64,000 bases of DNA from contig NZ_JAIFZO010000002.1 of NCBI RefSeq assembly GCF_026341275.1, forward strand, positions 384,361-448,360, written 5' to 3'. Both the position numbers and the translations under genes were made by a program. A model generated the notes under the pieces. The model saw nothing but the letters and a program-made list of their open reading frames with translations, was not told the DNA's origin and did not search any database. Each line of letters starts with the position of its first letter. The first letter of the stretch is position 1. Source of the stretch: Streptomyces ortus. GTDB taxonomy: Bacteria > Actinomycetota > Actinomycetes > Streptomycetales > Streptomycetaceae. Shown one piece after another: positions 7,400-18,433 of the stretch.

Positions 7400-8218
7400 A
7401 TGCGGATTCGTATCGTCGACGCCTTCACCGACCGCCCCTTCGCCGGCAATCCGGCCGGGGTCCTCCTCCTCGACGCCTCGTCGTCCTTCCCGGACGACGC
7501 CTGGCTGCAGAACGTGGCCCTGGAGGTCAACCACGCCGAGACGGCCTTCGCCCACCCACTTCCCGAGGGAGGTGAGGCCGACTGGGCGCTGCGCTGGTTC
7601 ACCCCCGCCGCCGAGGTCGCGCTGTGCGGCCACGCCACGCTGGCCACCGCCCATGTGCTGGTCTCCACAGGGGCCGTGCAGGGGCCCGTACGGTTCGCGA
7701 CGAAGAGCGGTGTGCTCATCGCGACCCCGGAGGACGACGGCTCCCTCACGCTGGACTTCCCGACCGCCCGGCTCACCGCGGTCGAGGCCCCGGCGGGTGT
7801 GGCCGAGGCCCTGGGCGCCGAGCCCCTCTCCGTCCATGACACCGGCCCGGACCTCGGTGACCTGCTCGTCGAACTCGCCGACGAGAAGACGGTCCTGGGC
7901 CTGGACCCGGACACCGTGTCCCTGGGCCGCTACTCCGAGCGCGGCATCATCGCCACGGCCCGCGCCGAGGACGCCTCCCGCGGCTACGACTTCGTGTCCC
8001 GCTGCTTCTTCCCGAACATCGGCATCGACGAGGACCCGGTCACCGGCAGCGCCCACACGGCCCTCGCCCCGTTCTGGTCCGAGCGCCTGGGCCGGACCGA
8101 ACTCACCGGCCGCCAGGCCTCGGCCCGCTCCGGACACGTCCGTACGCAGCTCCGGGGCACCCGCACCCTGCTCTCGGGCCACGCGGTCACAGTGATCGAG
8201 GGCAACCTGCTCGCGTGA
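7400..8218 (+). CDS. PhzF-family epimerase/isomerase
   Basis: A 272-residue protein with the two-lobed diaminopimelate-epimerase-like fold. The N-terminal motif is VDAFTDRPFAGNPAGV, the lobe-crossing segment is FTPAAEVALCGHATLATAHV, and the C-terminal signature is DEDPVTGSAHTALAPFW. In PhzF the acid residue near the start of the ...AETAF motif, conserved here as NHAETAF, isomerises dihydro-hydroxyanthranilate. No phenazine genes are nearby, so the substrate is unknown. The ATG at 7400 has no strong ribosome site. It stands alone between padR and a convergent protease gene. Confidence 0.9.
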   Translation: MRIRIVDAFTDRPFAGNPAGVLLLDASSSFPDDAWLQNVALEVNHAETAFAHPLPEGGEADWALRWFTPAAEVALCGHATLATAHVLVSTGAVQGPVRFATKSGVLIATPEDDGSLTLDFPTARLTAVEAPAGVAEALGAEPLSVHDTGPDLGDLLVELADEKTVLGLDPDTVSLGRYSERGIIATARAEDASRGYDFVSRCFFPNIGIDEDPVTGSAHTALAPFWSERLGRTELTGRQASARSGHVRTQLRGTRTLLSGHAVTVIEGNLLA

Positions 8219-8237
8219 ACGGCACACCCGCCCTCTC

Positions 8238-8257
8238 AGGGGCGCGGGGAACTGCGC
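8238..8257. repeat. copy of the dispersed GGGGCGCGGGGAAC repeat
   Basis: AGGGGCGCGGGGAACTGCGC just after phzF differs by one base from the two copies at 18377 and 18414. It is followed by CAGCCACGAC...CCCGCACC, the usual continuation of this family as I remember it from other Streptomyces chromosomes. Here it fills the space between convergent genes. Confidence 0.65.
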
Positions 8258-8350
8258 AGCCAGCCACGACATACCCGCACCTGGCCACGTACGCCCCCTG
8301 TACGCACCTCCCTGTCCCCCTGGGGCCGCCCGCATGGGCTCACGCCCCGC

Positions 8351-9169
8351 TCAAGCCGTCGGCAGCCACCCCACCTTGCCCGCCAGGAGCGCGTAGCCCA
8401 CGAAAGCCCCGATGTCGAGGAGCGAGTGGGCGACCACCAGCGGCCCGATCCGCCCCCACCGGCGGTAGAGGTAGACGAAGACCACGCCCATCACCATGTT
8501 GCCGATGAAGCCGCCGATGCCCTGGTAGAGGTGGTACGAGCCGCGCAGCACCGAGCTGGCCACCAGGGCGGTGAGCGGAGTCCAGCCCAGCTGGCCGAGG
8601 CGGCGCAGCAGGTACCCGACGACGATGACTTCCTCCAGGATCGAGTTCTGGAGCGCGGAGAGGATCAGTACCGGGTACTTCCACCACACCTCGGGCAGCG
8701 CCTCGGGCACCACGGTGAGGTTGAACCCGAGGCCGCGCGCCGCCAGATAGAAGGCGATGCCCGTGCTGCCGATGACGGCGGCGACCCCCGCTCCGCGGGC
8801 GAGGTCGAACCACGGGCGCATACGGTCGAAGCCGAGTGTGCGCAGCCCCTTGCCCTCACGGATCAAGAAGTGCGCGACGAGGGCGACCGGCACCAGCGCG
8901 GACGCGATCCCGAAGAGCTGCCACGCCAGATCGAGCCAGGGACGGCCCGGGGCGGCCGAGGCGTTGAGCGTGGCCGCCTGGTCCTTCAGGCCTCCCGGTC
9001 TGGTGACCGAGCCGACGAAGCTGATCAGCGCCGAGACCCCGCTGGCTCCGAGCGAGACTCCCAGGACGAGCAGCGTCTCGTCGCGGAGGATACGCCGCCC
9101 GGGTTGTCCGTCGGGCTGTCCCTCGGGTTGTCCCCCGGGAAATGAATCGGCCACCGGTCCCTGCCCCAC
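8351..9169 (-). CDS. CPBP-family intramembrane glutamic endopeptidase
   Basis: A 272-residue multi-pass membrane protein of the CAAX-protease/bacteriocin-processing family. The diagnostic glutamate pair is in SILEEVIVVGYLLRR, the second-motif histidine is in GSYHLYQG, and the third histidine is in VVAHSLLDIG. These make up the presumed active site inside the membrane. Members process or protect against peptides; the target here is unknown. The GTG at 9169 has GGAG five bases upstream; a GTG at 9175 is also open. The first ~25 residues are Gln/Gly/Pro-rich and cytoplasmic. It is divergent from the VWA-protein gene at 9372. Confidence 0.85.
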   Translation of the reverse strand: MGQGPVADSFPGGQPEGQPDGQPGRRILRDETLLVLGVSLGASGVSALISFVGSVTRPGGLKDQAATLNASAAPGRPWLDLAWQLFGIASALVPVALVAHFLIREGKGLRTLGFDRMRPWFDLARGAGVAAVIGSTGIAFYLAARGLGFNLTVVPEALPEVWWKYPVLILSALQNSILEEVIVVGYLLRRLGQLGWTPLTALVASSVLRGSYHLYQGIGGFIGNMVMGVVFVYLYRRWGRIGPLVVAHSLLDIGAFVGYALLAGKVGWLPTA

Positions 9170-9371
9170 CTGCACTCCTGCCTCCAGTTCCGTAATCCCG
9201 TCTCATCCCCATCTTCGCCCCGCTAGGGTCTCGAAAGAAGTTGCGAAGATCGTGCGTGACAGGCCGTCAAGGGACGGACGCCATGCGGAGTGCACTCTCC
9301 TTGTGCCATTCCGACCGGCCGTCTCACCCTTTCAACGGCTCCGGGCTCGATCAGGGAGGGGCACCACCGCC

Positions 9372-11141
9372 ATGGGACGTCACAGCTTGCCCGACGGGCT
9401 GCGCAGGGGCGGCACCGGCCCCCGGTCACACATGCGGAACCGCAACGTGGCGCTCGCGACCGCCCTGGTGACGATCCTGGCCGGCGGCACGGTGGCCGCG
9501 ATCGACGGCGGCCTGCTCTCCTTCGGCTCGTCCTGCTGGGACAGCACCGTACGGCTGAGGATCGCCGCGGCTCCCGGCATCGCACCCGCGCTCAAGGAAG
9601 CGGCCGCATACGCCCGGGACAACGACGTGACGTCCGACGGCAGCTGTCTCGACGTCCAGGTGACCGCCCAGGACACGTACAAGGTCGCCGACGCCCTCCG
9701 GTCGAAGCGCAGGAGCGCGACCGACTTCGAGGCGTGGGTACCGGACTCCGGCGTGTGGGTGGACCGGGTCATGGCCGACAACCAGTCGATCTCGGTGACA
9801 CCGGCGGGCAACGTCGCCTCCTCGCCCATCGGTGTCGCCATGGTCCCGTCAGCCGCGAAGTCCCTCGGCTGGCCCCGGAAGACGTACTCGTGGACCGAAC
9901 TGGCCGGGGCCACCATGGCGAGCGAGCGCCTCAAGCTCGGCGGCGGCGACCCCTCGCGCAGCGCCACGGGGCTGCTCGCGCTGACCCAGCTGGCGCAGAC
10001 AGCGGGCAGGTCGAAGGACGGCGACACCGTGGCGGCGGCCACCGCGAAGGCCCTCTCGCAGCGCACCTCCGACAGCGACAGGCAGGTCCTGGACACCCTG
10101 CCGCGCGACCTCTCCGGCACCGAGCAGGGCAACCCGAAGCGCAACCAGGCGCTGATCCTCTCCGAGCAGGCGGCGTTCGCGTACAACGAGTCGGCGGACA
10201 GCGGCGACGATCTCGACCTCTTCTATCCGAAGGACGGCGCGCCCCGGCTCGACCATCCGTTCGCCCTGGTCGACGAGCCCCACCTGACCACGGACGAGAG
10301 CCGGGCCGCGCTGCGGTTCATGACGCTCCTCGGTGAGCGGGACGGGCGCAGGATCCTGGAGAAGCACGGCTTCCGTACGGATGAGGACGAGATCCCGGCC
10401 GCGCTGGTGGCCGAGGCCGGCGGCCGTGCCCCGCAGCCCTACCGCGAGGTGCCCGAGAAGCCGGCCACGGACAAGGAGGTCGAGGAAGCCCTCGGCATGT
10501 GGACCATCACCGTGCAGAGTGCCCGCCTCACCACGGTCGTCGACGCCTCCTCGTCCATGTCGGACCCGGTGCCGGGCACCAGCGAGTCCCGGATGGACGT
10601 GACCAAGGCGGCGCTGCTCCAGGCCCTGGCCACGTTCACCCCGGAGGACGAGATCGGGCTGTGGAAGTTCTCCAGGAAGATCGACGGCAAACGCGACTAC
10701 CGCGTCCTCGTACCGACCGACCGGCTCGGTGACCAGGTGGGCGGCAGCACACAACGCGACCGGCTGTCGGCGGCCTTCAGCGACCTCAAGCCGGTCAAGG
10801 ACGGCTCGACCGGCCTGTACGACACCACGCTGGCCGCGTACAAGGAGGCCGCGGCCTCCTACACGAAGGGCAAGTTCAACGCGCTGGTGCTGCTGACCGA
10901 CGGGGTGAACCAGGACCCCGGGAGCATCTCGCGCGCCGACCTGGTGGACGAACTGCGCAAGATCGCCGATCCGGAGCGCCCCGTGCCCCTGATCGCGATC
11001 GCCGTGGGCCCGGAGGCCGACAAGAAGGAGCTGAACGAGATCGCGGAGGCGACCGGCGGCTCGGGACACCTGGTCACCGACCCGTCCCAGATCCACGCGG
11101 TGATCCTGAAGGCGGTGGTGAAGGCGGGCGACGTGAGCTGA
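9372..11141 (+). CDS. membrane-anchored substrate-binding/von Willebrand A protein
   Basis: A 589-residue protein. A short basic N-terminus is followed by one hydrophobic segment (NVALATALVTILAGGTVAAI, about residues 25-45), so the rest is probably outside the cell as an anchored or secreted protein. Residues ~55-330 resemble periplasmic substrate-binding folds. A VWA domain follows from about residue 385, with the MIDAS metal motif DASSSMSDP near residue 392 and the VLLTDGVNQDPGS strand. Together these suggest a surface ligand-binding or adhesion role. The long open frame upstream is not coding; the ATG at 9372 fits the signal anchor. It converges with the ligase gene only 22 bp downstream, with no clear terminator. 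Confidence 0.8.
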   Translation: MGRHSLPDGLRRGGTGPRSHMRNRNVALATALVTILAGGTVAAIDGGLLSFGSSCWDSTVRLRIAAAPGIAPALKEAAAYARDNDVTSDGSCLDVQVTAQDTYKVADALRSKRRSATDFEAWVPDSGVWVDRVMADNQSISVTPAGNVASSPIGVAMVPSAAKSLGWPRKTYSWTELAGATMASERLKLGGGDPSRSATGLLALTQLAQTAGRSKDGDTVAAATAKALSQRTSDSDRQVLDTLPRDLSGTEQGNPKRNQALILSEQAAFAYNESADSGDDLDLFYPKDGAPRLDHPFALVDEPHLTTDESRAALRFMTLLGERDGRRILEKHGFRTDEDEIPAALVAEAGGRAPQPYREVPEKPATDKEVEEALGMWTITVQSARLTTVVDASSSMSDPVPGTSESRMDVTKAALLQALATFTPEDEIGLWKFSRKIDGKRDYRVLVPTDRLGDQVGGSTQRDRLSAAFSDLKPVKDGSTGLYDTTLAAYKEAAASYTKGKFNALVLLTDGVNQDPGSISRADLVDELRKIADPERPVPLIAIAVGPEADKKELNEIAEATGGSGHLVTDPSQIHAVILKAVVKAGDVS

Positions 11142-11163
11142 CCCGCCCTCACCCCGACGGACC

Positions 11164-12684
11164 TCAGCCCAGCGGAACCGCCGGCTCCGGCAGTCCGACC
11201 GGCCAGGTGTGCACCGGCTCACCGAGGTGCATCAACTCGCTGTACCGCTTCGTCGTGGCGGCCAGCGCCTCGTCCCGCCCCATGTTGCTCTCCAGAGCCT
11301 TGTGGAACGTACGGGACTGCCAGGAAGCGCCGTTGACGCCCCGCTTGCACCGCTCCTCGATCACGCCGAGGTAGAAATCCCGGTCGGCCGGTTCGATACC
11401 CCACGCGTCCAGCCCCGCCGCCGCGAGCGGCAGCAGTTCGTCGCGCACCAGCTGCACCCCGGGTACGCGCGTGACCCCGCCGTACCTGCCGTGCCGCGGC
11501 CATTCCAGCTGTGCGTCGATGCCGTACCGGCAGGCCTGGTCGAAGTTGGCGGCGGCGGCCTCGAAGGGCAGCCGTGTCCAGACCGGCCGCGCCTCCGCGG
11601 CGAGGGCGCGCACGAGCCCGTAGTAGAAGACCGTGTTGGCGACGACGTCGACCACCGTGGGACCCGCGGGCAGCACACGGTTCTCGACCCGCAGATGCGG
11701 CACGCCGTCGTCGATGCCGTACACCGGGCGGTTCCAGCGGTAGACGGTGCCGTTGTGGAGCACGAGTTCGGCGAGCTTCGGTATGCCGCCCTCGTCGAGG
11801 ACGCGCAGCGGATCCTCCTCGTCCCGCAACGGCAACAGGGGAGGAAAGAAACGCAGATTCTCCTCGAAGAGGTCGTACGCCGAGGAGATCCACCGTTCGC
11901 CGAACCAGGTACGCGGCCGGACCCCCTGCGCCTGCAGCTCGGGCGGGCGCGTGTCGGTGGACTGCTGGAACAGCGGCGGCCGGGACTCGCGCCACAGCTC
12001 ACGGCCGAAGAGGAACGGCGAATTGGCGCCCACGACGATCTGTGCGGCCGCCGCGGTCTGCGCGGCGTTCCACACATCGGCGAACCGGTCCGGTGTGACC
12101 TGCAAATGCAACTGCACAGACGTACAGGCCGCTTCGGGCGCGATGGACGCCGACGTGCACCTGAGCCGCTCCACGCCCTCGATGTCGAGGGTGAAGTCCT
12201 CACCGCGGGCCGCGACGATCTGGTCGTTGAGCAGTGTGTAGCGGTCCGCGTCCGAAAGGTTCGCGGAAACCAGGTCGTCACGGGCCAGTGTCGGCAGAAT
12301 ACCGATCATCACGATTCCGGCATCGACCTCGTTAGCCTTCCGGTGGGCGTATGCGAGAGAGGTGCGCAGTTCCTCCGCGAGCCGGTCGAATACCCTTCCT
12401 TCGAGCCGGTGGGGAGCGATGTTGACTTCCAGATTGAACATGGCGAGTTCTGTTTGGAAATCGCGACTGGCGATACGTTCGAGTACTTGCGCATTCATCA
12501 TTCGCGGCATGCCGTCGGGTCCTGCGAGATTCAGCTCGATCTCCAGACCCATGAGATTCTTGGGGCGGTCGAACCGCTCCTCCGCCAGCAACCGCGCCAG
12601 CCCCTCCAGGCACTGCTGATGCTTCTCTCGGTACCGTCGGCGGTCGGACAACCCGATTGTCCCCGCCACGACCTTCTCCCCCAT
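11164..12684 (-). CDS. glutamate-cysteine ligase-type (GCS2) family protein
   Basis: A 506-residue member of the carboxylate-amine ligase group related to glutamate-cysteine ligase. Recognisable segments are GLEIELNLAGPDGMPRMM, the EVNIAP substrate-site region, and a C-terminal NGASWQSRTFHKALE helix region. Known relatives form gamma-glutamyl bonds using ATP. Streptomyces make mycothiol rather than glutathione, so the product need not be gamma-glutamylcysteine. The frame extends upstream, but the ATG at 12684 has an excellent purine-rich ribosome site (GGAAGGAAG). The gene ends 22 bp from the convergent VWA-protein gene. Confidence 0.85.
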   Translation of the reverse strand: MGEKVVAGTIGLSDRRRYREKHQQCLEGLARLLAEERFDRPKNLMGLEIELNLAGPDGMPRMMNAQVLERIASRDFQTELAMFNLEVNIAPHRLEGRVFDRLAEELRTSLAYAHRKANEVDAGIVMIGILPTLARDDLVSANLSDADRYTLLNDQIVAARGEDFTLDIEGVERLRCTSASIAPEAACTSVQLHLQVTPDRFADVWNAAQTAAAAQIVVGANSPFLFGRELWRESRPPLFQQSTDTRPPELQAQGVRPRTWFGERWISSAYDLFEENLRFFPPLLPLRDEEDPLRVLDEGGIPKLAELVLHNGTVYRWNRPVYGIDDGVPHLRVENRVLPAGPTVVDVVANTVFYYGLVRALAAEARPVWTRLPFEAAAANFDQACRYGIDAQLEWPRHGRYGGVTRVPGVQLVRDELLPLAAAGLDAWGIEPADRDFYLGVIEERCKRGVNGASWQSRTFHKALESNMGRDEALAATTKRYSELMHLGEPVHTWPVGLPEPAVPLG

Positions 12685-13359
12685 CGAAGCTTCCTTCCTC
12701 GACTGGGCCGCCCGAAGAACCGGCCGCTGGTGTCCCGGGTCACGAGGGATGATGCCCAGGCAATGTGATCGATAACGCCCCGGACCTGCCCCCCCGGGCT
12801 CTACTCTGGACTCAGCTCTCTTCGGGCACATTCACTAGGCATGAGGCACCGAATTTTTCTTGACGGTCGATCCAGTCGTAAAAAACGCCGACGAGAACCG
12901 GCCGTCCACTCCGGAAGAGTATTCCGAGGTCACGATCGGGTACCCGCCGAGAACCAGGATGAAACACACGTATCGGCGACCTAATTGTCTCTTGCGCTTA
13001 ATGCGTGGAGCAGCTAGCCGAAACACGGCCTGAACACGTGTCGTATAAACTCCGCGAACGAGGCAGAGAGTTGGCGCTCGTGGTCGCAGGGCCTGTCGTC
13101 GAGGTGACGGCGTCATCCCGAAGGGCGGCCCGTGCGGCGTCCTGTGCGTGCGATCGCAAAGTCACCGGAAGGATCCTGTAGCCGGGCGAGGTTACGGGAC
13201 CCCTCCGGCCTCTCGGCGAGCATGCGTGCCGGACACCGCGCGGCAGGCATCACTTCGGCGACAGGCACTGTGCCCCCGCACCTTTGACCCCGAGAGCTGA
13301 CAACGCCGTCCGCCCCCGCCCCTGCGCCACCATGCCTGTCGAATGAGAGGCGATCCACC
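12685..13359. other. 675-bp intergenic region, partly AT-rich
   Basis: This is one of the least GC-rich stretches outside the rRNA operon, especially 12845-13050. It must hold the promoter of the ligase gene and probably that of the gene at 13360. Open frames here have poor codon bias and no recognisable product. I found no tRNA, no strong hairpin and no clear insertion-sequence remnant. Confidence 0.5.
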
Positions 13360-13950
13360 ATGCCGCTGCACATCCCTCCGGCTCCCGCGCCGGCATCTCG
13401 CGCCGTCCTCACAGCCCTCGGTTCCCCGACCGCGGTCCGTGAAGCCCGTACCCCGTCCCTCCGCGACACACAGGGACCCCTCACCGCCGAACTCCCCCTG
13501 CCCGTCCACGTACTCGACCGAATCACCCCGGCGGGCACCTCGGCCACCCGGCTCGCCGGATGGCGCTTCCTCATTCGCTGCCACGAACGCGCGGTGGCGG
13601 CGGCCGAGACCAGGCTGACGCCCGACGGCTGGGCTTTCTCCCACTTCTTCGAAGGGCCGTACGTCACCGCCACCGAACGAGCCCTGCGCCAGGCGGAGAC
13701 GATGCCGGGGTCGTACCAGCCACGCCTGCTCTCGGTACCCGAGCTCTACATGCTCACACTCTGGCTGCACGGCGACTTCAGCACCGACGGCACCCAGGGG
13801 CACCTCGCCGCCACCGACCTGCTGGTGCCACTGGCCCCCGCCCCGCCCGGAATCGCCGCCCACCGCCCGCACCGCGTGGCCGAACTGCTGCCCGTACTGA
13901 CCCACCGGCTGGCACCCGCGGCCACTCCGCTGCTCGGCTCACCCGCCTGA
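13360..13950 (+). CDS. hypothetical protein (196 aa)
   Basis: I do not recognise a family. The protein begins with a proline/alanine-rich segment (MPLHIPPAPAPASR), followed from about residue 45 by a globular-looking part with LPVHVLDRITP, GWRFLIRCHERAVAAAE, FSHFFEGPYVTATERALRQ and LLSVPELYMLTLWLHGD. No signal peptide or membrane segment is visible. Codon bias is that of a real gene. The ATG at 13360 is preceded by a weak GAGAGGCG. It stands alone, flanked by non-coding DNA on both sides. Confidence 0.7.
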   Translation: MPLHIPPAPAPASRAVLTALGSPTAVREARTPSLRDTQGPLTAELPLPVHVLDRITPAGTSATRLAGWRFLIRCHERAVAAAETRLTPDGWAFSHFFEGPYVTATERALRQAETMPGSYQPRLLSVPELYMLTLWLHGDFSTDGTQGHLAATDLLVPLAPAPPGIAAHRPHRVAELLPVLTHRLAPAATPLLGSPA

Positions 13951-14350
13951 GCGCACCCCTCTCCTCCTGCCCCGCGGCCACCATCCCGGCCGCGGGGCAC
14001 ATCGCTGTGCGCGCCGACCAGTGAAGAGGGCACGGGAGTACGCGGGGAGGGCGTCGCTCGGAGTGACACGTGCGCAGCGCAGCGCACTCCCGGCCCGTCC
14101 GGACTAGCCCCATCCGACCATTGCGAACCACCCGAAGGGACACCCCAGTTGGGATGAACCGTCCGCACGGGTGATGCGTCATCAACCTGTGAGGAGCGCT
14201 GGCGCCAAATCCCTGCGGATTGACGCCCATAGGGCAACACTGGGTTCCGGACCATCTGACAAACGGGGGGCGGCCATGGACACCGGTTCGAGCCGCGGAA
14301 CAGACAACACATCGAACACCGACCTCACACCGAAGCGAAAGATCCCATCA
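13951..14350. other. 400-bp intergenic region
   Basis: No gene is supported here. The DUF5999 frame can be extended to an ATG at 14276 behind a G-rich tract, but the extension has much weaker third-position G/C than the core. The stretch presumably carries the promoter of that small gene. Confidence 0.4.
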
Positions 14351-14554
14351 ATGTGCCAGCACCAGCGACCGTGCCCGACAGCCGACTCCGCCGACCGGGA
14401 GGCAGCGCTCCTCGTGGCGCACCACCCGGAACAGGGATGGAGCCTGCTGTGCAACGGCGTCCTGCTCTTCGAGGACACCGGTGAGCTTCTGCCGGACGGC
14501 CGGATCATCGCGCCGCACCGGCCGCCGGCCCTTGATGTGATGACCGCGGCCTGA
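14351..14554 (+). CDS. DUF5999-family small protein
   Basis: A 67-residue protein starting MCQHQRPCPTADSADREA, with the conserved HHPEQGWSLLCNG and DTGELLPDG segments. I recognise this as the DUF5999 family common in Streptomyces. Two N-terminal cysteines and two nearby histidines could bind a metal, but the function is unknown. Homologues normally start at the MC(Q/S)HQ methionine, so I placed the start at 14351; an in-frame ATG at 14276 would add 25 residues. A strong terminator hairpin follows, between this gene and convergent gcvP. Confidence 0.75.
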   Translation: MCQHQRPCPTADSADREAALLVAHHPEQGWSLLCNGVLLFEDTGELLPDGRIIAPHRPPALDVMTAA

Positions 14555-14600
14555 GCGGCACGGCTCGGCACGGCTCGGCACGGAGAACGGGAACGGCAGC

Positions 14601-14637
14601 GGGGCCGGTTCCGGGAAGCACTCCCGGAACCGGCCCC
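14601..14637. terminator. 16-bp perfect stem terminator
   Basis: Positions 14601-14616 and 14622-14637 are perfectly complementary (GGGGCCGGTTCCGGGA and its inverse) around the loop AGCAC. It separates the DUF5999 gene from the convergent gcvP and should work in both directions. Confidence 0.85.
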
Positions 14638-14670
14638 GACGCATGTCCGACGGCGACCGCTGCCCGCGCC

Positions 14671-14730
14671 TCAGTCCTCGTAGGCGTCCATCAGTCCTCG
14701 TAAGCGTCCATCAGTCCTCGTAAGCGTCCA

Positions 14731-14750
<20 letters not shown>
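14671..14750. repeat. four head-to-tail 20-bp copies of the gcvP 3' end
   Basis: The unit TCAGTCCTCGTAAGCGTCCA occurs at 14671-14690 (one base different, G for A), 14691-14710, 14711-14730 and 14731-14750. On the minus strand the last copy encodes the C-terminal DAYED and stop of gcvP. The other three lie directly after that stop, each with its own in-phase or out-of-phase copy of the TGA. Confidence 0.95.
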
Positions 14751-17616
<2,866 letters not shown>

Positions 17617-17683
17617 TGCGGAGGCCTCCTGGTCTGACGACCTTCGAGGGGCACCACAGTGCGGGTGCCCGAACGGCCTCCCC

Positions 17684-17890
17684 CTCTGTCATCTCGACCT
17701 GAGAGCTTCACCGGTCCGCCGTGAGGGCGCACCGGCTTTCACCGTCGGTGAGAGCGGAGCCCGTCGAATACTCGAACACCCCTCTGCTTTCCAGAGTGAC
17801 CTCGTCCATGCGGTACGTGTGCCTGAGAGATTCCGGGGAGGATTTGCTCCTTCGGCGCCTCCGATGAAGCCTGGAGGACTCTCCCGCACG
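17684..17890 (-). promoter_or_regulatory. tandem glycine riboswitch upstream of gcvP
   Basis: On the minus strand the first aptamer begins GTGCGGGAGAGTC near 17889 and has the conserved blocks GGCGCCGAAGGAGCAA and AATCTCTCAGGCAC, followed by a GGACGAGGTCACTCTGGA arm. A second aptamer follows, with CACCGACGGTGAAAGCCGG, GGTGAAGCTCTCAGG and GACAGAGGGGGAGG. The order and spacing are those of the two-aptamer glycine riboswitch. It lies about 70 bases before the gcvP start, where it can control transcription or ribosome access. Confidence 0.93.
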
Positions 17891-18000
17891 GGGTCAGCAG
17901 CCGTCGCCCAGCCTACCAGCGGGGTTCCCTCAAGTGGCCGGTCACCTCAAAGTGCTCTTTCGTAGTGCTTACGGATGAGTTGCGAGCAGCTGGAGGGCCC

Positions 18001-18405
18001 GTGCAGACCGACATCGATCCGCGCAACCTGATAGGCCGCAAGGCGTTCGACCGCAACGGCACGAGGATCGGCACCGTCGACGAGGTCTACCTCGACGACG
18101 CGACCGGCGCACCGGAGTGGGCCGCCATACGAACCGGTCTGTTCAGCCGGGACGCCTTCGTCCCCCTGGAGCCCAGCGAAGTGATCGCCGAATCCCTGCA
18201 CGTCCCCTTCGAACGCTCCCTGATCAAGGACGCCCCCGACTTCGGCGTAGGCCGCCACCTCTCCCCCGAGCAAGAACTGCAGCTCTACCACCACTACGGC
18301 CTGGACGTCGCGCCCCCGCCCCCTTTCCCGGACAGGGACTTCGGCCGCCTGGCCACGAAGGAGGACCCCACCCTCAAGGGGCGCGGGGAACGGCGCGATC
18401 TTTAA
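18001..18405 (+). CDS. PRC-barrel domain protein
   Basis: A 134-residue protein with an N-terminal PRC barrel (NLIGRKAFDRNGTRIGTVDEVYLDD...EWAAIRTGLFSRDAFVPL), the small barrel also found in RimM and in photosynthetic reaction-centre H subunits. The C-terminal part is charged (LSPEQELQLYHHYGLD). Its role is unknown. The GTG at 18001 has GGAGG just upstream; the frame is open back to 17965. The last ten codons (KGRGERRDL and stop) are encoded by a copy of the dispersed GGGGCGCGGGGAAC repeat, so the C-terminus has been overwritten by that element. It converges with dinB, six bases apart. Confidence 0.8.
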   Translation: MQTDIDPRNLIGRKAFDRNGTRIGTVDEVYLDDATGAPEWAAIRTGLFSRDAFVPLEPSEVIAESLHVPFERSLIKDAPDFGVGRHLSPEQELQLYHHYGLDVAPPPPFPDRDFGRLATKEDPTLKGRGERRDL

Positions 18406-18433
18406 GGTCTTTCAGGGGCGCGGGGAACGGCGC
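18377..18433. repeat. two copies of a dispersed 20-bp repeat in the dinB/PRC-barrel junction
   Basis: AGGGGCGCGGGGAACGGCGC occurs identically at 18377-18396 and 18414-18433. The left copy codes for the end of the PRC-barrel protein and the right copy for the end of DinB on the other strand. A near-identical copy lies at 8238. Confidence 0.85.

Noticed and set aside
7400..8218. Phenazine biosynthesis cluster suggested by the PhzF-like gene
   Set aside because: No other phz-type genes are present, and PhzF-fold proteins are widespread outside phenazine pathways.
8757..9371. 205-codon upstream extension of the VWA protein
   Set aside because: It overlaps the CPBP protease gene on the other strand and precedes the evident signal anchor, so the ATG at 9372 is preferred.
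12835..13116. 93-codon minus-strand frame in the AT-rich gap
   Set aside because: Third-position G/C is far below that of neighbouring genes, there is no ribosome site, and the product resembles no family.
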